A stretch of 64,000 bases of DNA. Source: Neopestalotiopsis rosae (Eukaryota > Ascomycota > Sordariomycetes > Amphisphaeriales > Sporocadaceae). Positions 21,443 through 32,335 of this stretch are shown here, one piece after another. Positions within the stretch are counted from its first letter, which is position 1. Each line of letters begins with the position of its first letter. The position numbers and the translations under genes are program-made. The DNA lies in assembly GCA_023078685.1 (NCBI GenBank), contig JALGAS010000003.1:3534001-3598000 (forward strand). The letters are read 5' to 3'. The notes under the pieces are model-generated. The model was not told the DNA's origin. It searched no databases and saw nothing but the letters and a program-made list of their open reading frames with translations.

Positions 21443-24336
21443 GTTGCATTAGTCAACCCGCCAAAGTATTTTCTCATTCTCTGTTTGAGGTTGTACGTTT
21501 CAAAACGCGGAAAAGGAATGACGAATTGACGAAGGGTTCGCTGAAAAATAGGTTGTGCGGCCAAGTCACAATAGTCGCTATACTGTATCCAACTGCTTCA
21601 TGGATCTCACATTTCCTCTTCTTTTTGTTTTCAAGTGGCACGGGAAACCGAGAAGGAGGCTTGTGGGAGTGGATGGAAGAAATTGAAGTGGGAGAAAAGA
21701 ATAGGACAGAGAGAATATACAAATCAGCTCTGGTTCCAATCAAGCAATGATGTCCGATAAGGTTTCAGCCGCACGTTTGGGGGTGTGAGCCTGCCTCCAA
21801 GTGTGAGTATGTCTCAGCTGTACCTATTGATTAAGAGTACGCGGACGCGGAGCTGGCCTGAGATAAGGTGTCATATCATGCGGGAGATAAATAAGAGTGA
21901 AAGTTATCTACTTATTACGGCGCGCCAAATTTGGCAGACTTTGTCTGGTGGTTGCTCCTACAGCAACAAAACTGCAGACACTATAGTAAAGGGACAAGAT
22001 GCTTAAATTCGCGAAAGGCCTGCACATCCCGTTGATCGTACTCTAGAGGCCTGCGAGATCTCACGATATTATTTGGCGCAGGCTTTACATTGTACTCAAT
22101 GCTCTGAATACGACTCTGTGTTGTTAGCCTGATGGGGGCCAAATGGGGGCTTGAAAGGAAGCCTTCATGCAGGACCCAGCCCAGCTGAAAGACGATCCGA
22201 GTGTGTTAACCTATTGCAACTCGGATTCAACCCCACTCGAGATCTTGTTCGTCTTATTGGCTATGCCAGCGACAAATGACCCGCGATCGAACATGGGGTT
22301 CTCAATCGAGGGCGTGATTGTCGCATAGTGCAAAGAGCGAGCGTCACTTTTTATCTCTTCGAATTGACCAATTCGGACATTCCAAATTGCAAGGATACAG
22401 TGTGACATGATGCGATCGCCATCCCGGCAGTTGTTCACGGCCTCGATCGAGGCATAACAAGTAAAATGCCTTGGCGATCATCGCGACAGGCGGTTAAACA
22501 TTGTATAGTGCACTTAAGTACAGGGGCTCGAGGGGGTGCTAGGGGTGACTGAAGAACAGCTTGAGTTCCGCTGCAGCGACAGTCGGAACGCGACTCATGT
22601 GGTAATCCGTCTTTGCTTGCTCAAGCGTGGTAACATTGATACGAGAGTGTCAAAGAACAAAAACTAGGAAGGGAAATACTCTATACTCGTTCAAGTAAAA
22701 TTCAAGACAATAGACCCAGAGAAGACTTTCTGTTGCGTGACCCAACGGTGCCACGGCAGCCAAGCCACTTCGTCTGTGGCGTTTCGGGCACCCACATCAA
22801 AGTAGTCTGATATTATTGGAATCGCCAGGAAGAATAGCCAACCAAATCTGCCAAGTTTAAGGAATTTAGATTATAGTGAAATTGGGCGTATAAAACCCAG
22901 TCCCCATCCCGCATCGAGCGCGACTCTCAGGAGCTCAGATTACCACGTAATTCATCACTGCGGCTCTATGCAGCCTTTCCATGGGTGACCAATAAATACC
23001 ACTATGAAGACAATGTACTACGCAGTTTTTGTCGCATAGCGATGCATCAGCGCCTACAATAAAGGTTCAAAGTCCTTGCGTTACTACCTGTTATTGCTTT
23101 TTGTACTCTGAGTAAATTCCGACACGTGCGTCACATCTTTGATGCATCGGTCAGAGCTATTTCATGGGAAATGATACATTTCTAAATTTACAGTTTCGCC
23201 GTTCAGATTGTATTTGGAAACTTGACTATATTGAGAGGGTTGCGCAGTATGGATTTGACTAATAAACTTCCTATTTGGATAGCTAGGAGTATTTTGTGGT
23301 GGGTCATGTCGCGGATGATAGTCGAATAGTTGTATACTGTACTAGTTTGTTCATACTCGAGACGAGCTTCAACTATCAGGTGCATCAATAACTTTATCCT
23401 TCAGGATCTGCACAGTCATGCATCAAACGAACGGCCCGAGAGCCGCAAGTTAGGCCGTTAGATCCGCGCCGTCATAAGCTGCTCTTGAAAACTTTGTAAT
23501 CTAGAACACCAGGCCACACTGTGAAATACATTCAAAAACAGCAACAATCATCAACTACGGACAACTTATTGATCCAGAGATAAGATACAGAGATATTGAC
23601 ACATTTTGACAGATAACTTGTACGAACCCAAAAAGCAGGGACAAACGCGATTGGCTGGTTGTACAGGCTTTGCACGGGCAATCTCACGGATACGGCAGTG
23701 TTGTTGCTCAATTTGGTATATATTGAGGCATGGACTAGGACAAAGATGAAAAAACTCTTACCTAGGAAAAACTCTTCAAGTTGCACTTATTACGCGTGAG
23801 AAACAACAGAGGGCGCGCCTGTGCTGGTGAAGAGAGACGAAATATGGAGACACTAGCGGGCGTTTTACGTATTTTGGCGCGAGTTGGTGCTTTTTCTGGG
23901 CTTTTCGCCTCGTAATGGCAAAGACGGGTGCCGCCACTAAGAGATGACTATAACCTATGTCTTTGGTAATAAGCTCCACCCGGGATCGTGGACCTTGCAG
24001 TATGCAAGGAACCGCTTCACGATGGGGCCGTCGTCACGACTCGATGCACAACGCAGACGCGCAGACACCGAAAGCCGCGGATAAGGCCGGCGCCTTTCCA
24101 GACTTCTAGAATGTTAATACAGTCAAAATCCATGGACTGCCGCTTGTCCCTTGCCTCTTGACTTCTCTCTTTTCGAGGATTTCATTACCCTTCTATTACA
24201 TCACAGACACTGCCATCTTTGCCCTTTGCTCGTCCTATGACCAACTGCTGACCGCTCAGCCAAACGAGGAGGTCATTGGCTGTTGTTGCTGCTGTGCGAG
24301 GACGACACATACCCCAGAAAGGACGAAATAGGAAAG
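21443..24336. other. Intergenic region between divergent genes
   Basis: About 2.9 kb separating the DUF3176 gene and the amino-acid transporter, which point away from each other. Only short frames without domains are present. The last 300 bases, with pyrimidine-rich tracts near 24150-24200, are the likely transporter promoter and leader. Confidence 0.5.
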
Positions 24337-25832
24337 ATGAGTGCTACAACCACCCACCCTGAGCCCATGAAGGCGCCGGCGAGGGGCCCTCATCAGCAGG
24401 ATGCGGCAGGCGGTCTCACGGACAGCGAGGCCGGCAACGTCCAGGAGATCAACGACAGAGACCGCACCGACATTGAGAAGCAAAAGTCGGCGCAGGGCAA
24501 CGCGCACTTCCACCGCCTTGGCTGGAAGCGCCTCACCGTGGTCCTGCTGGTCGAGGCCATTGCTTTGGGCACGCTGAGTATTCCCTCGGCGTTCGCCACG
24601 CTCGGCATGGTCGCCGGCGTCATCCTCTCCGTCGGTCTCGGCCTCGTCGCCGTCTACACGTCGTATATTGTCGGCCAGGTCAAGCTGCGCTACCCCCACG
24701 TCTCGCACTATGCCGACGCCGGGCGGTTGCTCATGGGCAAGTTTGGCTACGAGCTCGTGGGCGCCATGTTTGCGCTCGAGCTCATCTTCACCGTCGGTTC
24801 CCACTGCTTGACCGGCGCTATTGCCCTCAACAACATTACCGACCACGGCACCTGCACCGTCGTTTTCGGCTTCGTCTCGGCCGTGATCCTCGTGCTCTTG
24901 GCCATCCCGCCGTCCTTTGCCGAGGTGGCTATTCTGGGTTACGTGGATTTCGCCTCGATTATCATTGCCGTCGGTATCACCATCATCGCCACCGGCATCC
25001 AGTACACCCACCCCACGACGGCCTCCGTCGCAGCCGCGGGCGCCCCGTGGCAGCTGTGGCCCAAGGAGGGTCTCGAGCTCGCCGAGGCGTTTGTGGCCCT
25101 CGGCAACATCATTTTCGCCTACAGTTTCGCCCTGTGCCAGTTCTCCTTCATGGACGAGATGCACACCCCGGAAGACTTTTCCAAGTCCATCGTGGCCCTG
25201 GGCGCCATTGAGATTGTCATTTACACCGTGACGGGCGCCCTCATCTACGTGTTCGTCGGCCAGGACGTGCAGTCCCCGGCGCTGCTGTCGGCGGGAAGCA
25301 CCGTCTCCAAGGTCGCCTTTGGCATCGCCCTGCCCGTCATCTTCATCTCGGGCTCCATCAACACCACCGTCGTGGCCCGCTACATCCACGGCCGCGTCTT
25401 TGAGCACTCGGTCATCAAGTACATCAACACCAAGATGGGCTGGATCACCTGGCTGGCCCTGATTACTATCATCACGCTGATCGCCTGGGTCATTGCCGAG
25501 GCCATCCCCTTCTTCTCGGACCTGCTCTCCATCGCGTCCTGCCTCTTCGTCTCGGGCTTCACCTTTTACTTCCCGGCCGCCTTTTGGTTCAAGCTGCTCA
25601 AGGAGGGTCACTGGTACGAGAGGAAGAACATTCTCAAGACCATTGTCAACGCCGTTGTTTTCGTCATTGGTATCATTATTCTCGGCGTTGGAACATACGC
25701 CGCTGTACAGGATATTGTGAGTCGCAAATCATGCCAAAACCACACTGTATGACAAAATTACTGACTTGAACCTACTAGATCAACCAATATAGAGAGGGAA
25801 CCGTCAGTGGAGCGTTTACGTGTGATGCTTAA
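24337..25832 (+). CDS. AAAP-family amino acid transporter (Mtr-like)
   Basis: Two exons (24337-25716 and 25779-25832) encode 477 residues. The 62-nt intron has a GTGAGT donor and the second exon adds INQYREGTVSGAFTCDA. A polar N-terminus of about 60 residues precedes roughly eleven hydrophobic segments, beginning RLTVVLLVEAIALGTLSIPSA, the usual first helix of the Aa_trans family (auxin permease group). SFMDEMHTPEDF and the late IINTTVVAR-like SGSINTTVVARYIH are typical of fungal neutral amino acid permeases related to Neurospora Mtr. The protein should import amino acids with protons at the plasma membrane; substrate range is not readable. Codon usage is strongly GC3-biased, which suggests high expression and explains the long antisense frame. 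The open frame extends upstream to a TTG, but the ATG at 24337 is the sensible start. Confidence 0.88.
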
Positions 25833-26342
25833 AAGGGAATTTTGAACACAGGAAAACAGTCTTGATTCCATTATCATGACGAAGTCTGACATGCACACAC
25901 GTGCTAGTATCATGGGCCGTCATTTGTAAATTAAGCACATAATGAAACATCTCTCCAAAGTGCGCGAGAGCGGCATCTTGATGAACCTCAAAAGAAAGGT
26001 TCTAGCCGGAATTAATGCACCACCATTTCCAATTTACATGATCGACATGCAAAGACGCCGACACCTGACACCATGAGAAGTGACAACATGGCCAGATCAC
26101 TCTGCAGTCATTCGAGAAATCCACGCATGGTACGAACAATCATCTTATCAAGGTACGGGATTGCATTTGTATGTGAAAATGTCATTAATTCGTACCGTTC
26201 CCTTGTTGTGTGGCTCTATTTTGGCCCCCCTCATATTATCCCAGACCAGTCCAATTCTATCCTGTGACCAGATCTATCGTGTATTATCTAAAAAAAACCC
26301 GCCATATTTGAATTGAAAAGAAAACCCCGCTTTATCACTCCC
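25833..26342. other. Convergent intergenic region
   Basis: 3' flanks of the transporter (plus) and the WSC/PAN hydrolase (minus). Nothing else is seen; the short plus-strand frames around 26073-26316 have no domain. Confidence 0.5.
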
Positions 26343-29300
26343 TTAAACCAAGGCAGTGTTCTTGTACACAATGATTCTGTTACTTCCACCGCAAGACTCC
26401 GTCTTGTTGCCATTGCAAGGGTAATTGCAACCGGCAGACAGGGGGTCGGCACCCGAAGCCACGGTAGCCGAGGACGAGAGGGCACCGCCGTAGCACTCGG
26501 AGTAGTACTCCTCGCCGCAGTAGGCGTAACCACTGGCGGCGCAGGCGTCGAGGCAGTGGGCAATGGTGGCGTTGCTGGAGCCGCCCGAGGACGACAGGTC
26601 GACGCCGTTGGGCAGGATGCGGCTGGCCGTGTCGACGTAGCAGTTCATGAGCTGCCAGGTGCCGTAGCTCTCGCGCGCGACAAACGACGCCACCCAGTTG
26701 TTGTCGACAACGACCGAGAGGCGGTTGCCGGCGCCGCAGGTCTGCGTGCTGTCTCCCGCGCAGGCCATGTTGCACTCGGTGCTAGCGCTGGCCAGAGTGG
26801 AGTTGTCAGGCTTAGTGTTGCTGCACCAGCACTCAGAGCCGTACTCCGTGCCCGAGTACTTGTACCCGGCGGACTTGCAGGCGGTGGCGCAGGACTGGGG
26901 CGTGTTGCTGGTGACGGAGACCGAGGTGGACAGCAATCTGGGGTTGCCCGAGTCCACGTAGCAGCCCAGAGTGGAGAAGCCGGTGGACAGAGCCGAGGTA
27001 GTGGTAGAAGTTGCGCTGGATGAGGTGGTGGTGGTAGATGAGATCACCGTGCTCGAGCTGGTTGACGTAGAGCTGATAGTCAAGGCGCTGACGGTCGATG
27101 TCGAAACCGCGCTAGATGTCGAGGAGCTGGAGCTGACTGATGTCACAGTAGAGAAGGTGGATGAAGCGGCGGAGCTTGAAGACGAAGTTGGCACCACAGT
27201 CGAAGAGGATGTCAAAGTCGAAGTCGACGAGGATGAGGACACCACTGTAGAGCTCGACGAGGAAGAAACCACCGAAGAGCTCGACGAGGACGATGATGCA
27301 GAGCTCGAAGAAGACGCCGATGTAATCAGCTTTGCACCCCAGACACCGTTGTAAACGGCAGACCCAAGCGTGGACTTGAGGTAGCAAGCCGAGCCAGACA
27401 AACTGACATCAACGCACTGGGAGTTTTGTGCGCATGCATTGATACAAGCAGCAAACGTGCTGGTGCTGAGGGAAGTCAGGTCACCGCCGGCGTGGTCAAT
27501 ACCGCACTCAACCAAGAACGAGAGGCCATTAGAGACGTAAGTCGTGCTGTTGGAGGCCGGGCAGACGATGCTGGTGGCTGATGCCGTGGCCGATGTGCTC
27601 GTCGACGTGCTGGTGACAACGGTAGAGGTTGTGCTTGCGGTAGATGAACTCAGGCTCGAGCTCGTGCTCGTGGCTGCGCTCGAGGTCACACTTGACGTGG
27701 TAGCCGTGCTCGAGCTCGATGCCGAGCTGGAGGTCGAGGACGAGGTAATCAACTTGGCACCCCAAACGCCGTTGGAGACGGATGCGCCGACGCTGGACTT
27801 GAGGTAGCAGGCAGATCCCGAAAGAGAGACATCGACACACTGAGAGTTTTGCGCACAAGCATCGATACAGGCAGCAAATGTGCTAGTACTGAGGGAAGTC
27901 AAGTCACCACCAGCATGGTCGATGCCACACTCAATCAAGAATGTGAGACCATTGGATGTGTAGGTGGTGCTGTTTGATCCCGGGCAGGTAGGAGCCGTGG
28001 CAGTCGATGTGGCCGACGAAGTGGTGGAAGAGACCGTCGAGCCTGAGCTTGAAGTACCGGTCGTCGTGGCAGTAGTGGTGGCAGTGGACGCTGATGAGCT
28101 GGTAGACGCCTTTGACGTGGTCGTCGATGAGCTGGTGGAGGATGAGCTTGAGGAAAGCTTTGCTCCCCAAATACCCGAGTTGGACACTGCTGAGCCGAGA
28201 GACGACTTAAGGTAGCAAGCGGTGCCGGACAAGCTCACGTCAACACAGGCGCTGTTCGCTGAGCAGGCATCAATGCAGCCTTGGAAGGACGAGACAGTAA
28301 GCGAGCTGAGATCACCACCGGAGTGGTCAACGCCACACTCGACAGTGAAGTTCTTGCCATTGGAGGTCACAATGGTGTTGTTGGAAGTCGGGCAAGAGAT
28401 ATCAGCCGTGGTGGTTGAGGCGACCCAGGACGTGTTCTGGTAGACGGTGAGACGGTTACCGGCTCCGCAGAACTCGCTCGTATCGCCAGAGCAAAGCATG
28501 CTACAGTCGCTGTCGCTGGTGCGGTTGGCTCCGGTGCCGAAGCTGTTACCACAGTAGCACTCGGCTGCGTACTCAGTACCAAAGTACTGGTATCCCTTGC
28601 AGTAGGTGGCGCAGGTCTCGAGCGTCATGGAGTTGGAGGAAGTAGACTTGGCTGAGAGAGCCTTGCCGCTGGTGGCCTCGGTGTAGCAAGAAGTGTAGTA
28701 AAAGTCACCAATGCTCTCAGGGGTGCCCGGGGCAGACTGCTGGGAGGGACGGCCGTTGGAGAAGAGCGACAGGCGGTTGTTGCCACCGCAAATCTCGCTG
28801 GAGTTGCCGGGGCAGGCAATGGAGCAAGAGCTCTCAATGACTTGCTGCGACAGGTATCCAAGCGACTTACCGCAGAAGCACTGAGTTCCGTACTCGACTC
28901 CAGCAATCGTGTTACCACCAGCTGCGCAAGTCGAAGTGCAGAGCTCGATGGTGTTGGCGTCATTCGCATAAGTCATGTTGGTCAAGGTCAGTGGAGTCTG
29001 GTCAGACCAGCAGCCCCAGTAAGTCATGTTTCCAGCATAGGTGTTGTTGTTGACCGAAGACGAAGTTCCGTTGAGACTGGGGTTGGGGTAAGGATCGTCA
29101 CCGTCCTGCTGGCGAGGGTATCCCATGTCATAAGATCGGTTGCCGTTACCGTAGAAGTTGTCCTTGAACAGACGAGCTTGACCCGCAGCAGAAGCCATCA
29201 TGGCACCGCCGTCGTGACCCGAGTTGACAAAGTCGACGGTGTCACAGTTGCGGCCGGTCGGGTCCGGGCAGGATGGCGGGAAAGCCTTGATGAAGTTGAA

Positions 29301-30251
29301 GAATCGCTCATTGCGGTTGGAGCCAGTGGTGCCAGGAGCACATGACGAAGAATCATCACCAAGATCCTGAGTACCACGCGCGTAGTTGATGGCTTTGCTG
29401 TTGTAGTTTGCCAGAATGGCGGATCGTCCCTGGGCAACAAGACTTGTAGCATAAGTCATGGGGTAGGCTGAAAAGTTGGTGAAACCTTCGCGATAGACAT
29501 CGTAACTTGCGCAAGATGCCGTTGAGAATGGACGATCGGTGCTGAGCCATACATAGCTGTTGGGATTGCCCACCCAGTATGATACGGGCGAGTTAGTGTT
29601 TAGTTGCGCACCAATGGCAGCATAGCGTTGCACGGTCTGTCCACCCATGGAGTGACCGGCAACGACAATCTGCTTCATGTTGGGGAACAGAGCAGTGTTG
29701 TCAAAGTACTTGATGACCTGGTCAAGCACAGTGTACGAGCTGGTGTTCTTGGAGGTATACGGGTATTGGTTGTTGCCTCCCGCCGACCACTGCGATCCTT
29801 GCCAGACGAGTGCGTTCGAGGTCGAGCCGCGGCCGGACTTGAGGCCGTCAGTCCAGGGGTAACCATAGTTCTTGTCGTCTCCGTTCGGGAAGTAAGGTGC
29901 CATGATGGCGACTGAATCGGTGTTGATGTTGGAGTCAGTAGTCACTTGCGACAGTGCCGACAGCATGTTGGCCATATAGGTGCCAGGGTCTCGGTTGAGA
30001 CCGTGGATGATGATGACTGCTCGCTGAACATTGCTCTCGACCAGACGCTTGCCCGACTTTCCATGGGAGTAGTAGTTGATCAGTGTCAGGTTGTTGTTTG
30101 CACCCGAAGCATCGCTGATTTTGAAGTATGCAATTTCTGCGCCTGGCACCGAAGGCAATGAGGAATTGATGGTATCGCCGGCATATTGTTGAGCAAAGGA
30201 GCGCTCGAAAAGGCAAGCACCAAGTGCTGCCAAGACTGAGTTGAAGCGCAT
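26343..30251 (-). CDS. Secreted alpha/beta hydrolase with four WSC and three PAN/Apple-like modules
   Basis: One exon, 1302 residues from ATG 30251; the open frame runs 30 residues further, but the signal peptide MRFNSVLAALGACLFERSFA starts here. Residues about 25-390 form an alpha/beta-hydrolase-like domain with VIIIHGLNRD (oxyanion region) and the nucleophile elbow GHSMGGQ (Ser near 200). Two WSC modules follow (about 405-500 and 512-605; CYCGNSFG-type Cys patterns). Then come three PAN/Apple-like repeats (about 615-700, 755-835, 895-980), each with VECGxDHxGGDL, CIDAC and CVDVSLSGxACYLKS. Long Ser/Thr stalks separate them. Two more WSC modules (about 1087-1180 and 1195-1295) end the protein. 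WSC and PAN modules bind glycans or proteins, so the enzyme is probably held at the cell wall or on a polysaccharide substrate. The reaction is unknown. Several antisense frames over the Ser/Thr stalks are compositional artefacts. Confidence 0.87.
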   Translation of the reverse strand: MRFNSVLAALGACLFERSFAQQYAGDTINSSLPSVPGAEIAYFKISDASGANNNLTLINYYSHGKSGKRLVESNVQRAVIIIHGLNRDPGTYMANMLSALSQVTTDSNINTDSVAIMAPYFPNGDDKNYGYPWTDGLKSGRGSTSNALVWQGSQWSAGGNNQYPYTSKNTSSYTVLDQVIKYFDNTALFPNMKQIVVAGHSMGGQTVQRYAAIGAQLNTNSPVSYWVGNPNSYVWLSTDRPFSTASCASYDVYREGFTNFSAYPMTYATSLVAQGRSAILANYNSKAINYARGTQDLGDDSSSCAPGTTGSNRNERFFNFIKAFPPSCPDPTGRNCDTVDFVNSGHDGGAMMASAAGQARLFKDNFYGNGNRSYDMGYPRQQDGDDPYPNPSLNGTSSSVNNNTYAGNMTYWGCWSDQTPLTLTNMTYANDANTIELCTSTCAAGGNTIAGVEYGTQCFCGKSLGYLSQQVIESSCSIACPGNSSEICGGNNRLSLFSNGRPSQQSAPGTPESIGDFYYTSCYTEATSGKALSAKSTSSNSMTLETCATYCKGYQYFGTEYAAECYCGNSFGTGANRTSDSDCSMLCSGDTSEFCGAGNRLTVYQNTSWVASTTTADISCPTSNNTIVTSNGKNFTVECGVDHSGGDLSSLTVSSFQGCIDACSANSACVDVSLSGTACYLKSSLGSAVSNSGIWGAKLSSSSSSTSSSTTTSKASTSSSASTATTTATTTGTSSSGSTVSSTTSSATSTATAPTCPGSNSTTYTSNGLTFLIECGIDHAGGDLTSLSTSTFAACIDACAQNSQCVDVSLSGSACYLKSSVGASVSNGVWGAKLITSSSTSSSASSSSTATTSSVTSSAATSTSSSLSSSTASTTSTVVTSTSTSTSATASATSIVCPASNSTTYVSNGLSFLVECGIDHAGGDLTSLSTSTFAACINACAQNSQCVDVSLSGSACYLKSTLGSAVYNGVWGAKLITSASSSSSASSSSSSSSVVSSSSSSTVVSSSSSTSTLTSSSTVVPTSSSSSAASSTFSTVTSVSSSSSTSSAVSTSTVSALTISSTSTSSSTVISSTTTTSSSATSTTTSALSTGFSTLGCYVDSGNPRLLSTSVSVTSNTPQSCATACKSAGYKYSGTEYGSECWCSNTKPDNSTLASASTECNMACAGDSTQTCGAGNRLSVVVDNNWVASFVARESYGTWQLMNCYVDTASRILPNGVDLSSSGGSSNATIAHCLDACAASGYAYCGEEYYSECYGGALSSSATVASGADPLSAGCNYPCNGNKTESCGGSNRIIVYKNTALV
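27310..28390 (-). repeat. Three tandem PAN-like coding repeats
   Basis: Three units of roughly 240 bases (about 28150-28390, 27745-27985, 27315-27560) encode near-identical PAN/Apple-like modules. The middle and last are the closest, sharing long runs of identical protein such as LTSLSTSTFAACI. They are separated by low-complexity Ser/Thr codons, the pattern expected from recent internal duplication. Confidence 0.7.
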
Positions 30252-32335
30252 GTTGCGCTGACCGGGAAGAGACAAACAGTATAGCCAAGGGAAGAAACCA
30301 ATATGATCGGGAAACGAATGACCGATCGACACAATGGCCACCTAAACAAGTGAAAGTTTGACCCGGATGATTGGGAGCAACAATGGAATGTTCGGAAGTG
30401 CACCCTTCGCCATGATATAATAAAAAACGCGTCTCGATAAGCCGATGCGACGATGCCTGTCTTGACGTGGGCTATACCCTGAACGTATCCCCTGTTCTCC
30501 CAGATAGGCCAGAAGCTTATCTGCACCTCTAAACCATATGCACCTCTTTGACCTGGCCACACCGTACGGGATCATCAGCTAGCCTGGCACCGACGCCTAG
30601 AGCGGCCCAGCTACTAATTGAGGCTTTTGGGACCTGGCTTTCAGGTGCCCACTGTTTTGCTAGCGGTACCCTTCTGGGCATGGTAAGGCCCCAGCTGAAT
30701 ACGAGTATTGAAGCTAAAAGGATGCAAGACGTCTAGAAGCGCAAGACTTTGACAGTTCACGGACGGGAGTCATATCACAAGTTCCAACACCAAGTCGACT
30801 AGAACTCGCTGGCCATTTGCCAATGCACTTTTGTCGACAGGGGTGTCTTGCGAGCTATCTCTGCCCTGCAAGCCCTCGATCCCGAGAGCGCATGTCGCCA
30901 GATCTCAATGTGACATCGGCTGGAATACGGAATATCTTTGTACGACCCATGCAACCATGCCGCATGCCGACCAATGAATCCGACAACATGGGAGGGCCAA
31001 GACCAGGGGTTCAGGGATTGCTGCACGCATCGGTCAGGCCGCCATGGGATTCCAGCAATTTGCGCATTCGGCCCTTGCATTCGAGGCAACCCCTCCGTGC
31101 AGCTGTGAGGTTGGGCGAGGTCCACCAATTGTTTTCAGCTCGACTCGAGTCTTTGTTTGTTTTCATACTGAGTATATAGCTCTCAAGTCTGCTGTACAGC
31201 TCACTCAGAGTCTGGACCTGTGTAAGTTTTCGAGCTATTGAAACTCGGCCGGAGCTGACAATGGATTGTTGGCATAGCTCCTCAGGAATTTATGCATAAT
31301 GTGTTTTCTTTTGTTCAATCCTGCCAGCCTGCTTGTTGATGCTATATTCAAGTGATTACATTCAGGTTGTCATCGGTTTACGTGAACTGACTCATCTTGG
31401 TGTTTCGAAAAGAACGAGACCGGGCTCGATTGAACTCAACATGCCGACACAATGCACCTGCAAAGCCGGTCAATCTCTGCGCATCGCGAACGTGCTTATC
31501 GCTGTGCTCGTCGCTGTGCTCAGATGGAATGCATCGATTGCGGGGCAGAAAAATATTCAAGTTGGTGTGGCGATGCAGAAAAAACGTTTCCGTACGGAGT
31601 ATAGCAGCCCTTCATTCAGCTTGGTCTTTTGCAAGCTGAGATTTCTGTTCTGGACATGGATCAGCATCGTCAACCCATGTTGAGCAAGCTAGACTCTTTA
31701 ACATTTTTACGCGAGAGCAGCAAGATGGAGTCTAGCTCCCTCGGAAGCTTCTCCTGCCCTAACGATCCTGGGATGGGCCGGGTGGGAGCTAACCGCAGAC
31801 GATGGTCAAGTCCGTCGCGCTATCCACGGATAATCCGCTTCCTTTCTACTCTGTAGTCGTTTTGGGACGGAAGCTATGGATAAGCGTACTGCCTTTTTTT
31901 GACCTCTTCTCATGTCATGTGGTAGAAGTGCAAGGCTGAATGCGTCCAGTCCTCCAAAGGCCTAGTAAGCAAACTAACGCAGTCCTTTAATGAAAGTCAG
32001 GCGATGTCGTGGATGGAAAGCTGCTGAAAAGTTCCGAAAACGGCACTTGGCCCAGGATTATTGAACCGCCTCTTCTATCAATTCCCCAAGCTGAGAGCAG
32101 TTGATCTCTTGAAGGCGTCAAAAGCGGTCCTTGGCCACCATGATTTGGGGTTCCAGCGGAGATCTGACAGTGGATATGTAGGGATGATTGACGATCCAGG
32201 CTTTCATTGGCTTGAGAGAGGCAATAATATTTTTCATTTGATGCAGAATACCGTTTGTCACATCATATACAGTGGTGTTCATGAGAAATTGGATCATCGT
32301 GAGAGCTGCATCGTCGGTTTGGCTAAAGGCCGGCA
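30252..32335. other. Intergenic region
   Basis: About 2.1 kb. It holds the promoter of the WSC/PAN hydrolase and the 3' flank of the urea amidolyase. Short plus-strand frames (30817-31179, 31333-31683, 32061-32351) carry no domain and show no splice logic. Confidence 0.5.

Noticed and set aside
24256..25611. 451-codon open frame antisense to the amino-acid transporter
   Set aside because: Its product is a low-complexity Gly/Asp/Glu/Val string with no domain. It is the mirror of GC3-rich codons in a clearly recognised transporter gene.
26313..27354. Plus-strand frames of 127-236 codons over the WSC/PAN hydrolase
   Set aside because: Antisense of Ser/Thr-rich repeats; the products are Val/Glu/Asp-only or Val/Ala/Gly/Arg-only strings.
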